DNA of 64,000 nucleotides, from contig OY970070.1 of assembly GCA_963705355.1 (NCBI GenBank), positions 1,116,001 through 1,180,000 on the forward strand, given 5' to 3'. The notes beneath the pieces are model-generated. The model was given only the letters and a program-made list of their open reading frames with translations, was not told the origin of the DNA and made no database searches. A program made the position numbers and the translations under genes. This stretch comes from COMBO-56-21 sp963705355 (GTDB taxonomy: Archaea; Thermoplasmatota; Thermoplasmata; UBA10834). This document shows, in pieces, positions 52,546 through 60,348 of this stretch (the first letter of the stretch is position 1; every line of letters begins with the position of its first letter).

Positions 52546-53565
52546 TCAGAACAACAGCACTGGCTTGCTCGGCCTGAGAGAGTACTTCCTGCACTTCAGG
52601 CAGTACCACTCGCTGTACTCCGCAATGTACTTCATATTCTCGTGGCAGGTGGGACAGGCCTTATTCTCATGCGGTTCCGATGAGTGGCCGGTGTATCCCT
52701 TTGGGGCGTACTCCTTGCAGTTGTGGCAATAGTGTCTCTGGTACTTTTCGATGTACTTCAGCGGTTCGCCGCAGCCCGGACAAAATAGAATTCCCGGCTT
52801 GGCAGGCGCGACGGCCTGCTCCGCGGTGGTCCTCTTCGTCCTCAGAGGGTACTTCTTGCATGTGTAGCAGTAGTGCTCATGATACTTCTCGATGTACTTC
52901 AGAGCGGATCCACAGTCGGGACAATCCTTCAAGTCCGATGTATCCTGCTCGACGCCAATCGATGCCTTCGGAGGTTCCATCTTTGCAGCGTACCTTCTGC
53001 AGCCATAGCAGTAATGTCTCTGGTACTTCTCGATGTACTTCAAGGGCTGGCCACAGGTCGAACACATTCTGATCTCAGGAAGCTTCTCGGGCTTCGCGCT
53101 GATGGGCGATTCGGGCTCGGCTTCCAAAGGAGTTTCTTGCCCGACGAGAACGGCCTCGGGTTTGACCTCGACAGCCGGCTGTGAAATCTCTGAGCCTCTC
53201 TCGACGACTGCCTGAGGTATCGCAGTCTCAAGCAGCGTCTGAGCCTCGTTGCAGGGCTTCTCATTCTCGGGCTCAGGGTTCAGCTCATCCTGATAAGTCT
53301 CACACACGAAACAGTAGAGCCTGTCGTCCTTTAGATTCTGGAGGGACGCACCGCAGTTCTTGCACTCGACCTCGGGCTCCTCATCGAGCTCGCGCAGCTC
53401 CTGCGCGATCGCGGCAACAGGTTCCGTCGCTGCGGACTCGGGGGTGCACAGGTGTTCATCCTCACTTTCCTCGATGTAACTGTTGCAGCCATAGCAATAC
53501 CACTTCTCAACATGCTCGAGGAACAATGGCTCTTCGCCGCACTTCGGACACTTCGAGGCTTCCAT
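52546..53565 (-). CDS. Protein with six tandem zinc-ribbon repeats
   Basis: 339 residues containing six modules of the form C-x2-C-x-x-x-(L/M)-x8-10-(H/W/L)YC-x2-C-x-x-Y: CPKCGEEPLFLEHVEKWYC, CKNCGASLQNL, CSTCGQPLKYIEKYQRHYC, CPDCGSALKYIEKYHEHYC, CPGCGEPLKYIEKYQRHYC and CPTCHENMKYIAEYSEWYC. Modules 1-2 are diverged; 3-6 are very alike. Acidic, Pro/Glu-rich linkers join them, the longest (about 110-160) between modules 2 and 3. No signal peptide. Function unknown; a multivalent binding scaffold is inference. The start ATG at 53565 is the only one at this end. Confidence 0.8.
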   Translation of the reverse strand: MEASKCPKCGEEPLFLEHVEKWYCYGCNSYIEESEDEHLCTPESAATEPVAAIAQELRELDEEPEVECKNCGASLQNLKDDRLYCFVCETYQDELNPEPENEKPCNEAQTLLETAIPQAVVERGSEISQPAVEVKPEAVLVGQETPLEAEPESPISAKPEKLPEIRMCSTCGQPLKYIEKYQRHYCYGCRRYAAKMEPPKASIGVEQDTSDLKDCPDCGSALKYIEKYHEHYCYTCKKYPLRTKRTTAEQAVAPAKPGILFCPGCGEPLKYIEKYQRHYCHNCKEYAPKGYTGHSSEPHENKACPTCHENMKYIAEYSEWYCLKCRKYSLRPSKPVLLF

Positions 53566-53795
53566 TTATCTTCCGCTCCAGGGTCTGTCACCCGTGGGCT
53601 TCGGTCTTGGGAGATTCTACCGCGCTGGAGCGTATATGAACATGTTTTCGTAGGAATCACCCATGATAACATTGTGGCCAAGATGGCTTCGGCCTGACCG
53701 CATCGGCCCGACAGGCGTAGCGTACATGTAGCCGAGCGAGGCAAAACGCCCCCTCGACATGGCAGACCCGAGAACAAGCAAGGCAGGGTTGCGCT

Positions 53796-54281
53796 ATGAG
53801 GAGCAAGAGAGGAAAAAGGGGTTTGAGAAACGACTGTTCGGCGGGGATAGAAGGGCTTCCGCTCCAGCTGCTTATCATGGTGGTTGTCGCGGGGCTAGGG
53901 CTTACCATACTCATGGGCTGGATGAACTCAATTGCCGCTCCGCACTCGATAGGGGAGATCTATGTCAGCCCCTCGGAAATCCTCGTCTACGATGAGGACA
54001 AGGACGGCCTGTACACGAAGTCGGGGATCGTAATGACGATAACTGTCACGGACCAGAGCGGGGACAGGCTGGAGGGTGCCACCGTGATGCTCGACGGGGC
54101 GAATATCAAGACCAAGGAGGGCGGGCCGGTAAGAGGGGTCACAGACTCCCACGGCCAGGTGGTCCTCACAGGCCTTTCCGTGGAAAGCTTCGGGACGAGG
54201 CTAACGACCATCATGGTGACGGTCGCGAAGGGCGACTACGGGATCGACTCGAGCTTCGAGATACCGGTGATACCGAGCTGA
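53796..54281 (+). CDS. Type IV pseudopilin-like secreted protein (first of a cluster of three)
   Basis: 161 residues: a basic leader MRSKRGKRGLRND, then SAGIEGLPLQLLIMVVVAG, a hydrophobic helix of about 20 residues, then an exported domain with an Ig/carboxypeptidase-like strand pattern (TVTDQSGDRLEGATVMLDG and GVTDSHGQVVLTGLS). The basic leader with G-x-E before the helix resembles archaeal class III signal peptides cleaved by prepilin peptidase. The next gene begins 6 bp after its stop and shares the motif. Function unknown. Confidence 0.7.
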   Translation: MRSKRGKRGLRNDCSAGIEGLPLQLLIMVVVAGLGLTILMGWMNSIAAPHSIGEIYVSPSEILVYDEDKDGLYTKSGIVMTITVTDQSGDRLEGATVMLDGANIKTKEGGPVRGVTDSHGQVVLTGLSVESFGTRLTTIMVTVAKGDYGIDSSFEIPVIPS

Positions 54282-54287
54282 TGGCTC

Positions 54288-54761
54288 ATGAAGCTGCTGC
54301 GCGATCGTTCAGGGCTGGAATCGATCCCCCTCAAGCTGATGATAGTGGCAACGGTGGCGTCGCTCTCGATTATCCCCGCCTCAGAGGCGTTGGACGGACT
54401 TCGAGCTCGAGATTTCATCAGAAGGGCCGAACTTCAGCTGGAGACGATAGTCTTGACGGCGCAGACTGTCGGGATCGAGGGCCCCGGGAGTGCACGCACT
54501 CTGGACATTGACCTCAGCGGCGGGGGCTCGGTCCGATTTGCTAGCCTTGCCATAGGAGATCATGACGGAGGACCCAACATGTCCTCTGTTGTTCTGCGGT
54601 TCACAAACGGCGCGTCAACTGTGCGATCGGCGCACGACCCTCCGATCTGGATGGCCAGGCTCGATGGTGAGGGTCTCATGGTCTTCACACCGAATGTGAA
54701 GCTAGCGATGTCGTGCGTGCTCGAGAACAGGACCAGCTACATCCTCTTGGAGTTGTTGTGA
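54288..54761 (+). CDS. Type IV pseudopilin-like secreted protein (second of three)
   Basis: 157 residues. MKLLRDRSGLESIPLKLMIVATVASLSII repeats the leader pattern of the upstream gene (S-G-I/L-E-x-I/L-P-L-Q/K-L) and is followed by an exported beta-rich domain. The C-terminal end MSCVLENRTSYILLELL is close in type to the end of the third gene (LENDCAYLVFISRGL), suggesting a shared fold. It overlaps the third gene by 1 base. Confidence 0.7.
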   Translation: MKLLRDRSGLESIPLKLMIVATVASLSIIPASEALDGLRARDFIRRAELQLETIVLTAQTVGIEGPGSARTLDIDLSGGGSVRFASLAIGDHDGGPNMSSVVLRFTNGASTVRSAHDPPIWMARLDGEGLMVFTPNVKLAMSCVLENRTSYILLELL

Positions 54762-55228
54762 TGGATTTCATCGTCTCCAAGGTGGCGATGTCCATCTGCG
54801 CGCTGATGGTCGTTGCCGTGCTGGCAGGAGTCGTCGACAGAGATGCGTTCGTTGACCACGACCAGGAGCTCGCGACGATTCTTGCGAGATTCGGCAGTCT
54901 CGTTGAGCGGGCCGCCACCTCATGCTCCGAGGTCGCAGCCGATTGGACCGTCCCCCTGCTGTCAGACGGCGAATCGGTCTCTGTATCAATCCAAGCAGGG
55001 ATCGTGGCTGCAGAGGCTGAGGGGAGGGCTGCCAGAGCTCAACCGGCTTGCGGCATACACACATGGGACTGGGACGGCAGCATGCTGAATCTCAGCTCGA
55101 TCGAGGAATTAGACGAATCGTCACCTCGTCTGCAGTTCACATCGGGTGAAGCGATCCTGATCGACACGGCACAGGTGATGCTCGAGAACGATTGCGCATA
55201 CCTGGTGTTCATATCGCGCGGCCTCTAG
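54761..55228 (+). CDS. Membrane-anchored secreted protein (third of three)
   Basis: 155 residues from the ATG at 54761, which overlaps the preceding stop (TGATG). One N-terminal hydrophobic helix (SKVAMSICALMVVAVLAGVV) without the G-x-E motif, then an exported domain with three Cys residues. Its stop shares CTAG with the stop of the convergent sufS gene. It is probably cotranscribed with the two pilin-like genes and part of the same surface complex. Confidence 0.65.
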   Translation: MDFIVSKVAMSICALMVVAVLAGVVDRDAFVDHDQELATILARFGSLVERAATSCSEVAADWTVPLLSDGESVSVSIQAGIVAAEAEGRAARAQPACGIHTWDWDGSMLNLSSIEELDESSPRLQFTSGEAILIDTAQVMLENDCAYLVFISRGL

Positions 55229-56448
55229 CCGCTCTTTCCGAACTTGGCGGCGAGCTCTGAGACGGCCTCTGTGAACAGATCCACCTCTTCGGGCGTGTTG
55301 TATACATATACGGACGCGCGCGCACACCCATCTATGGCGCGAGAATGGAAGTAAGTGTGGCAACAGTGCATTCCCGATCGCATCATGATGTTCTTCGAGT
55401 TGTCGAGGATCATCGCTATATCGTGCGCGGACAATCCTTCGATATTGAAGCTGAATATCCCTCCCCTCAGGTTCGGGTCTTTGGGTTTGATCAGGCTGAT
55501 GCCTCGCACATCTGCGAGGGCGCGGGTCACACGTTTGTTCAGCGAGATCTCGTGCTCCCGTATCGCGTCCAAGCCTATCGCAGACAGATAGTCCAGCGCT
55601 GCCCCCGTCCCCATGATTCCGGAGTAGTTCTGAAGGCCCGTCTCGAACCGTTCTGGTGCTGGGAGCAGCCTGAACGAAGAATAGTCGGTGTCCGTGACGC
55701 CGTGCCCTCCGAACATCAGCGGCGTGAGCCTGTCGGAGATCTCCGCTCTCGCGTAGAACAAACCAACGCCGGAAGGGCCGCACATCTTGTGAGCCGACGC
55801 GGCCAGGAAATCCACCCCCAGCTGGCGCACGCTGATCTTCCTGCTCGGTGCCGCCTGCGCAGCGTCGAACAAGACCTTCGCGCCGTACGAATGCGCGATC
55901 TCGACGACCTCTCTGGCCGGAAGCGTGTAGCCACTGACATTGGAGGTCAAGCACATGGCGACGAGCCTGACCTTCTTGTTCATGGCCTTCTCGAACCGCT
56001 CCAGATCGAATGTTCCGTCGGTCGCCGATTCGACCATTCTGTGCTTGACGCCCACGGTCTTCGTCAGCTGCAGCACCGGAACATGGACGGAGTTGTGTTC
56101 GTAGTCGGTCGTCACAATCTCGTCCCCTTTCCTCAGGCCCATGCCGAAGATCACCGTGTTCAGTCCCTCGGTGGTGTTCTTCATGAAGGCCATCTCGGTG
56201 GGGCTTTCGGCATCGAAGAAGTCCGCAACCCTGGACCTCACCGCATCGCATCTCAGCGAGACCTCGGTGGCCAGCTTGTGAACGCTTCTCCCCGCACAGG
56301 ATGGGAAGGACTCGTAGTACTCGCTGACCGCCTCAGTGACCTGCTTCGGCCTCAGGGTCTGGCACGCGCTGTCGAAGTATATCGGGATTTTGCCGCCGAT
56401 CTCTCTGTTCAATATGGTGAAGTCCTTGCGTATCCTGTCGACGTCCAT
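55225..56448 (-). CDS. sufS: Cysteine desulfurase, SufS/CsdA type
   Basis: 407 residues from the ATG at 56448 (MDVDRIRKDFTIL). The family pattern is clear: IYFDSACQTLRP, MAFMKNTTEGLNTVIFGM, DYEHNSVHVPVLQL, the PLP Lys in AASAHKMCGPSGVGLFY, and C-terminal SGMHCCHTYFHSR with the catalytic Cys. It releases sulfur from cysteine for Fe-S cluster or tRNA thiolation. The frame is open to 56586, but that would cover the promoter region shared with the divergent iscS gene, and the family starts near 56448. Confidence 0.9.
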   Translation of the reverse strand: MDVDRIRKDFTILNREIGGKIPIYFDSACQTLRPKQVTEAVSEYYESFPSCAGRSVHKLATEVSLRCDAVRSRVADFFDAESPTEMAFMKNTTEGLNTVIFGMGLRKGDEIVTTDYEHNSVHVPVLQLTKTVGVKHRMVESATDGTFDLERFEKAMNKKVRLVAMCLTSNVSGYTLPAREVVEIAHSYGAKVLFDAAQAAPSRKISVRQLGVDFLAASAHKMCGPSGVGLFYARAEISDRLTPLMFGGHGVTDTDYSSFRLLPAPERFETGLQNYSGIMGTGAALDYLSAIGLDAIREHEISLNKRVTRALADVRGISLIKPKDPNLRGGIFSFNIEGLSAHDIAMILDNSKNIMMRSGMHCCHTYFHSRAIDGCARASVYVYNTPEEVDLFTEAVSELAAKFGKSG

Positions 56449-56547
56449 CGGTTCCAGGCTGGCATGGAGGTCAATGGTATTAGCGTTTTCATTTCTCGCG
56501 TGCAAGAGGCCAGGATTCGGCCAGCAGGACCTCACTAAGTACGGCAA

Positions 56548-56556
56548 ACTTATTAA
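56548..56556 (+). promoter_or_regulatory. TATA element of iscS-iscU
   Basis: CTTATTAAC about 30-38 nt upstream of the iscS ATG at 56586, leaving a leader of under 10 nt. Confidence 0.5.
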
Positions 56557-56585
56557 CCGGTCCGCATTCATCACCTTGAACCGCA

Positions 56586-57800
56586 ATGACTGCCAGCCCG
56601 AGGAAACGCGTGTACTTCGACCACAGCGCGACGACCGCCGTGCTTCCGGAGGTCGCAGATGCCATGATGCCCTACTTCTTGGAGAAATTCGGCAACCCGT
56701 CGAGTATCCACTCCTACGGAAGAGAGGCCAAGATCGCCCTCGAGGACGCTAGGAAGAGCGTTGCGACGCTTCTGAACGCAGACCCGACCGAGATCATACT
56801 CACCTCCGGGGGAACAGAGTCCGACAACCTGGCGATCAAGGGCGTGGCCATGTACAAGGGGAAGATGAAGGGCCACATCATCACGACGAAGGTCGAGCAC
56901 CACGCAGTGCTCGAGCCTTGTGATTACTTGAAGAGGTTCGGGTTCGAGGTCACGATAGTTCCCGTCTCGTCAGAGGGCCTGGTCGATGTGGGAGACATAG
57001 AAAGGGCGATTAGGAACGACACCGTTCTGATTTCCGTGATGATGGCCAACAACGAGATAGGCACCATCCAACCAATCCGGGAGATCGGCAAACTGGCACA
57101 GTCGAAGAGCGTCCCCTTCCACACCGATGCCGTGCAGGCCATCGGCAAGATGCCGATCGACGTGAAGGCGGACAACCTAGACATGCTATCTCTGTCGGCG
57201 CACAAGTTCCACGGCCCCAAGGGCGTGGGCGTCCTCTATGTCAAGAAGGGCACGAAGATAGAGCCCATCATCCAAGGGGGAGGGCAGGAACGGGGCTTGC
57301 GGTCCTCGACCGTCAACGTGGCCGGTGCAGTCGGCCTTGGCAAGGCAGCGGAGATCGCGATGAGGGACCTGGGACCGACCTGCGAGAAGATGAAGATGCT
57401 CAGGGACAAGATGATCAGGAGGGTTCCGGAGCTGGTCCCGAGATCGTATGTGAACGGCCACAAGACGAAGAGGCTTGTCAACAACGCGCATTTCAGATTC
57501 GACTTCATCGAAGGGGAGGGGTTGATCCTCCAGCTTGATTTCAAAGGCATAGCTGCCTCCACAGGCTCGGCATGTTCCACTGGCTCGCTCGAGCCGTCAC
57601 ATGTGCTGCTGGCGCTGGGACTCACCCACCAGCAGGCCCACGGAAGCCTGAGAGTCACACTGGGACGGGAAAACACTGAAGAGGAGGTAGACTACTTACT
57701 AGAAGTGCTACCCGGAGTGGTCTCCAAACTGAGGGATATATCCCCGTTCAACGAGGAGAGGCCCATGGGGCCGGGAGAAGGTGGCAGCTGTGTACAGTGA
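56586..57800 (+). CDS. iscS: Cysteine desulfurase, IscS/NifS type
   Basis: 404 residues: VYFDHSATTAVLPEV, the SGGTESDNLAIKG pyridoxal-phosphate segment, TKVEHHAVLEP, NNEIGTIQPI, HTDAVQAIGK, the PLP Lys in LSLSAHKFHGPKGVG, and the mobile catalytic-Cys loop TGSACSTGSLEPSHVLLALG. It donates sulfur to IscU encoded just downstream and overlapping its end by about 10-20 bases. The two desulfurases in this region (this and the divergent SufS) represent both major groups. Confidence 0.95.
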   Translation: MTASPRKRVYFDHSATTAVLPEVADAMMPYFLEKFGNPSSIHSYGREAKIALEDARKSVATLLNADPTEIILTSGGTESDNLAIKGVAMYKGKMKGHIITTKVEHHAVLEPCDYLKRFGFEVTIVPVSSEGLVDVGDIERAIRNDTVLISVMMANNEIGTIQPIREIGKLAQSKSVPFHTDAVQAIGKMPIDVKADNLDMLSLSAHKFHGPKGVGVLYVKKGTKIEPIIQGGGQERGLRSSTVNVAGAVGLGKAAEIAMRDLGPTCEKMKMLRDKMIRRVPELVPRSYVNGHKTKRLVNNAHFRFDFIEGEGLILQLDFKGIAASTGSACSTGSLEPSHVLLALGLTHQQAHGSLRVTLGRENTEEEVDYLLEVLPGVVSKLRDISPFNEERPMGPGEGGSCVQ

Positions 57801-58164
57801 AAAGGTGATGGAGCACTTCGCGAACCCGCACAATGTCGGTGAGATACCGGACGCAGATGGCATAGGCAAGGTTGGCAACCCCCAGTGCGGGGATGTGATG
57901 TGGCTCTACATCAAGGTAAAGGACAACATCATCACGGACATCAAGTTCAAGACCTTCGGGTGCGGGGCTGCAATCGCCACTAGCTCGATGATAACCGAGC
58001 TGGCGAAAGGCAAGACCATCGAGGAGGCGAAAAAGATCAGCAGGCAGGATGTCGCGGACTCACTGGAGGGCCTGCCCCCGACGAAGATGCACTGCTCGAA
58101 CCTCGCCGCGGACGCGCTCAGAGAGGCCATCAAGGACTACGAGGCCAAGCTGGCGGCAAAGTAG
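57790..58164 (+). CDS. iscU: Iron-sulfur cluster scaffold IscU/NifU-N
   Basis: About 124 residues with the three scaffold cysteines and the neighbouring Asp: GNPQCGDVM, FKTFGCGAAIATSSM and KMHCSNLAADAL. The start GTG at 57790 (MYSEKVMEHFANPHNVG) matches the usual IscU beginning; a GTG at 57781 is also in frame and would add three residues. It overlaps the end of iscS by 11 bases. Assembles Fe-S clusters with sulfur from IscS, which the Fe-S enzymes in this window (IorA, ABCE1, PyrK) need. Confidence 0.95.
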   Translation: MYSEKVMEHFANPHNVGEIPDADGIGKVGNPQCGDVMWLYIKVKDNIITDIKFKTFGCGAAIATSSMITELAKGKTIEEAKKISRQDVADSLEGLPPTKMHCSNLAADALREAIKDYEAKLAAK

Positions 58165-58247
58165 AGCGGCTGAACGCAGGGCGAGGGCGCCAATAGCTAA
58201 CGCTGTTTTTCACCACCAACAATGCCAGCGGTGGCGATTGAGAAAAG

Positions 58248-58257
58248 TACTATTAGC
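58248..58257 (+). promoter_or_regulatory. TATA element of pyrD-pyrK
   Basis: GTACTATTAG about 28-37 nt upstream of the ATG at 58285; it supports that start over the ATG at 58222. Confidence 0.45.
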
Positions 58258-58284
58258 CGGTCGGGCAATCCCAAGGGGAGCGGA

Positions 58285-59202
58285 ATGGCGCACCTCTCAG
58301 TGGATCTCTGCGGCCTGAAGATGAAGAACCCAACGATGCTCGCGTCCGGCGTTTTGGACGAGACGGGCAGGAGCATGCTGGAAGTAGCTAGGGCCGGCGC
58401 TGGAGCTGTCGTCACGAAATCCATCGGAAAGCTTCCGAGAGCGGGCCATGGCAACCCTTCGATAGTTGAGCTTCAGCACGGCCTCATCAACGCGATGGGG
58501 CTTCCCAATCCAGGAATCGAGATCTATGCTTCTGAGATCAGAGAGGCGAAGAAGGGCGGCGTGCCGATTGTCGGAAGCATCTTTGGCGGGACCGAGGACG
58601 AAATCGCCGAGCTGGCTGGTCTGATGGAAAAAGCCGGGGCGGATGCAGTCGAGCTGAACCTCAGCTGCCCGCATGCGAAGGGCTACGGGGCGGAGTTGGG
58701 CTCGACCCCGGAGCTGGTCGAATCGATTTGCAGGAAAGCGAAGAAACACGCCGGGATACCTCTGCTAGCCAAGCTTACGCCCAATACATCTTCGATATCT
58801 GCGCTCGCAGCTGCGGCCGAGAAGGGAGGGGCGGATGCGGTCGTGGCGATTAACACGCTCAAGGCGATGGCCATCTCGCCCGAGGCCAGGATGCCGATTC
58901 TGGCCAACAAGTACGGGGGTCTGTCAGGACCGGCGATCAAGCCCATCGGCGTGAGGTGTGTCTACGAGATATTCGAGGCTGTGAAGATTCCAATCGTCGG
59001 CGTTGGAGGCATCTCATCGGGCAGGGATGCACTCGAATACGTTATGGCAGGTGCTACTGCGATCCAGATCGGAAGCGCAATATGGACGGAGGGCATGGAC
59101 GTCTTCAACAAGACTTGCAGAGAGATGATGCAGTTCATGGAAGAGAACGGGTTCGAATCCGTGAGGGAGATGGTGGGGGTGGCACACGCTGGTCGGCGTT
59201 AG
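58285..59202 (+). CDS. pyrD: Dihydroorotate dehydrogenase, class 1B catalytic subunit
   Basis: 305 residues from the ATG at 58285 (MAHLSVDLCGLKMKNPTML), preceded by GGGGAGCGG. FMN-barrel motifs: SGVLDETG, ELNLSCPHAKGYG with the class 1B catalytic Cys, VAINTLKAMAIS, KYGGLSGPAIKPIGVRCVYEI and GVGGISSGRDALEYVMAGATAIQIGSA (described in parts). Oxidises dihydroorotate to orotate in pyrimidine synthesis and passes electrons to PyrK, encoded 1 base downstream. Confidence 0.95.
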   Translation: MAHLSVDLCGLKMKNPTMLASGVLDETGRSMLEVARAGAGAVVTKSIGKLPRAGHGNPSIVELQHGLINAMGLPNPGIEIYASEIREAKKGGVPIVGSIFGGTEDEIAELAGLMEKAGADAVELNLSCPHAKGYGAELGSTPELVESICRKAKKHAGIPLLAKLTPNTSSISALAAAAEKGGADAVVAINTLKAMAISPEARMPILANKYGGLSGPAIKPIGVRCVYEIFEAVKIPIVGVGGISSGRDALEYVMAGATAIQIGSAIWTEGMDVFNKTCREMMQFMEENGFESVREMVGVAHAGRR

Positions 59203-59203
59203 A

Positions 59204-59968
59204 ATGTTCACCGTCTCAGCGCAAGTCGACGAAACACCGTCTATCAAGACCGTCAGGTTCAATGAGAGACTGGCGGCGATACCGGGCCAATTCGTGATGG
59301 TGTGGGTCCCTGGGGTGGACGAGTTCCCCATGTCCGTCTCGTACACCGAAGACGGCCTGGGCGTGACCTATCAGATTCTCGGGGACGGAACCAGAGCCCT
59401 CTCCTCGAAGGTGAAAGGAGACCGAGTGGGCATCCGGGGTCCATATGGGAAAGGATTCGCGATTCATGGTAAGCTGCTGCTCGTCGTCGCTGGCGGTGCG
59501 GGCATAGCACCTCTTGCTCCTTTCGTTGAGCAGGCAGTCGCACATGACGCGTCTGTTGATCTTGTCCTGGGCGCGAGGACCAGCACGGATTTGCTATTCG
59601 AATCGAGAGCAACCAAGGCAGGTGCCAGAGTGCGCACATCGACGGACGACGGAAGCAAAGGATTTAGGGGATTGGCTACCGAGCTGACGGAATCCGTGCT
59701 TGCCAAGAATCGATTCGACTCGGTCTATGCCTGCGGACCGGAGAAAATGATTGTCGGCGTTTTGAAAATGGCGGACTCGAGGAAACTGCCGATGCAGGCG
59801 TCGCTGGAAAGAATGATGAGATGCGGCATCGGGATTTGCGACTCTTGCGCAATCGACGGAAAGCACGTCTGCAGAGACGGACCTGTGTTCTCCGAGCGCG
59901 AGCTACGCGCATTGGACGAGCTTGGGAAGACGAAGCTCGACATGTGCGGGCGAAAAGTGCCAGTCTGA
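59204..59968 (+). CDS. pyrK: Dihydroorotate dehydrogenase electron-transfer subunit
   Basis: 254 residues of the ferredoxin-reductase family: FAD domain with PMSVSYTEDG, NAD-binding VVAGGAGIAPLAPF, YACGPEKMIVGV, and the C-terminal 2Fe-2S site MRCGIGICDSCAIDGKHVCRDGPVF (written in one family-diagnostic stretch as C-x4-C-x2-C-x8-C). It links PyrD to NAD+. The gene starts immediately after pyrD. Confidence 0.94.
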   Translation: MFTVSAQVDETPSIKTVRFNERLAAIPGQFVMVWVPGVDEFPMSVSYTEDGLGVTYQILGDGTRALSSKVKGDRVGIRGPYGKGFAIHGKLLLVVAGGAGIAPLAPFVEQAVAHDASVDLVLGARTSTDLLFESRATKAGARVRTSTDDGSKGFRGLATELTESVLAKNRFDSVYACGPEKMIVGVLKMADSRKLPMQASLERMMRCGIGICDSCAIDGKHVCRDGPVFSERELRALDELGKTKLDMCGRKVPV

Positions 59969-60100
59969 TGTCGGACGCACGGTGTCCGACGCTCGCATCT
60001 ACCATATAACTGAGCACACTCCGGAACAATACCATTACCTTGGCATCTCCGAAAACGCTTTTACCCGGGTCTGCTAAACCTTCATCCAGAGGCTGATACA

Positions 60101-60253
60101 GTGCCGGAACAGGTCAAGAGATGGAACCAGACCTACGAGATGATCGAGACCTCGTGTAGGACGACTCATCACTGTGTTCCATGCACGTGCCCGAACTGCC
60201 AGAGGAACTTGAAGCTGAAGAAGACGGCGATCAGGTCGTTCGGAAAGGGATAG
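60101..60253 (+). CDS. Small Cys-rich protein, 50 aa (too short for routine ORF calling)
   Basis: GTG at 60101 with AGAGG 8 nt upstream opens MPEQVKRWNQTYEMIETSC, followed by HHCVPCTCPNCQ and a basic end KLKKTAIRSFGKG. The cluster of five Cys and two His within 15 residues would bind zinc. A TATA-like CGCTTTTACC lies about 40 nt upstream, and a GC hairpin follows. No family recognised. The reading is supported by the Cys/His pattern and the signals on both sides. Confidence 0.6.
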   Translation: MPEQVKRWNQTYEMIETSCRTTHHCVPCTCPNCQRNLKLKKTAIRSFGKG

Positions 60254-60272
60254 GAGAATGACGTTTCTCATA

Positions 60273-60317
60273 CCGGCTTTCGGGCCGGATGACAGGGGCT
60301 CGTGATCCGCGAGCCCC
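60273..60317 (+). terminator. Two successive GC hairpins between the small Cys-rich gene and the convergent synthase gene
   Basis: CCGGC/GCCGG (60273-60277 with 60284-60288) and the stronger GGGGCTCG/CGAGCCCC (60295-60302 with 60310-60317, 7-nt loop). They lie in the 95-bp convergent gap and could stop transcripts from either side, although no T tract follows directly. Confidence 0.45.
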
Positions 60318-60348
60318 GCAAACCACTTACCAACGCCAGGGTTTGATT

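Noticed and set aside
55345..56538. A 397-codon open frame on the plus strand
   Set aside because: It mirrors sufS on the other strand; the composition is that of a reverse-strand shadow in GC-rich DNA.
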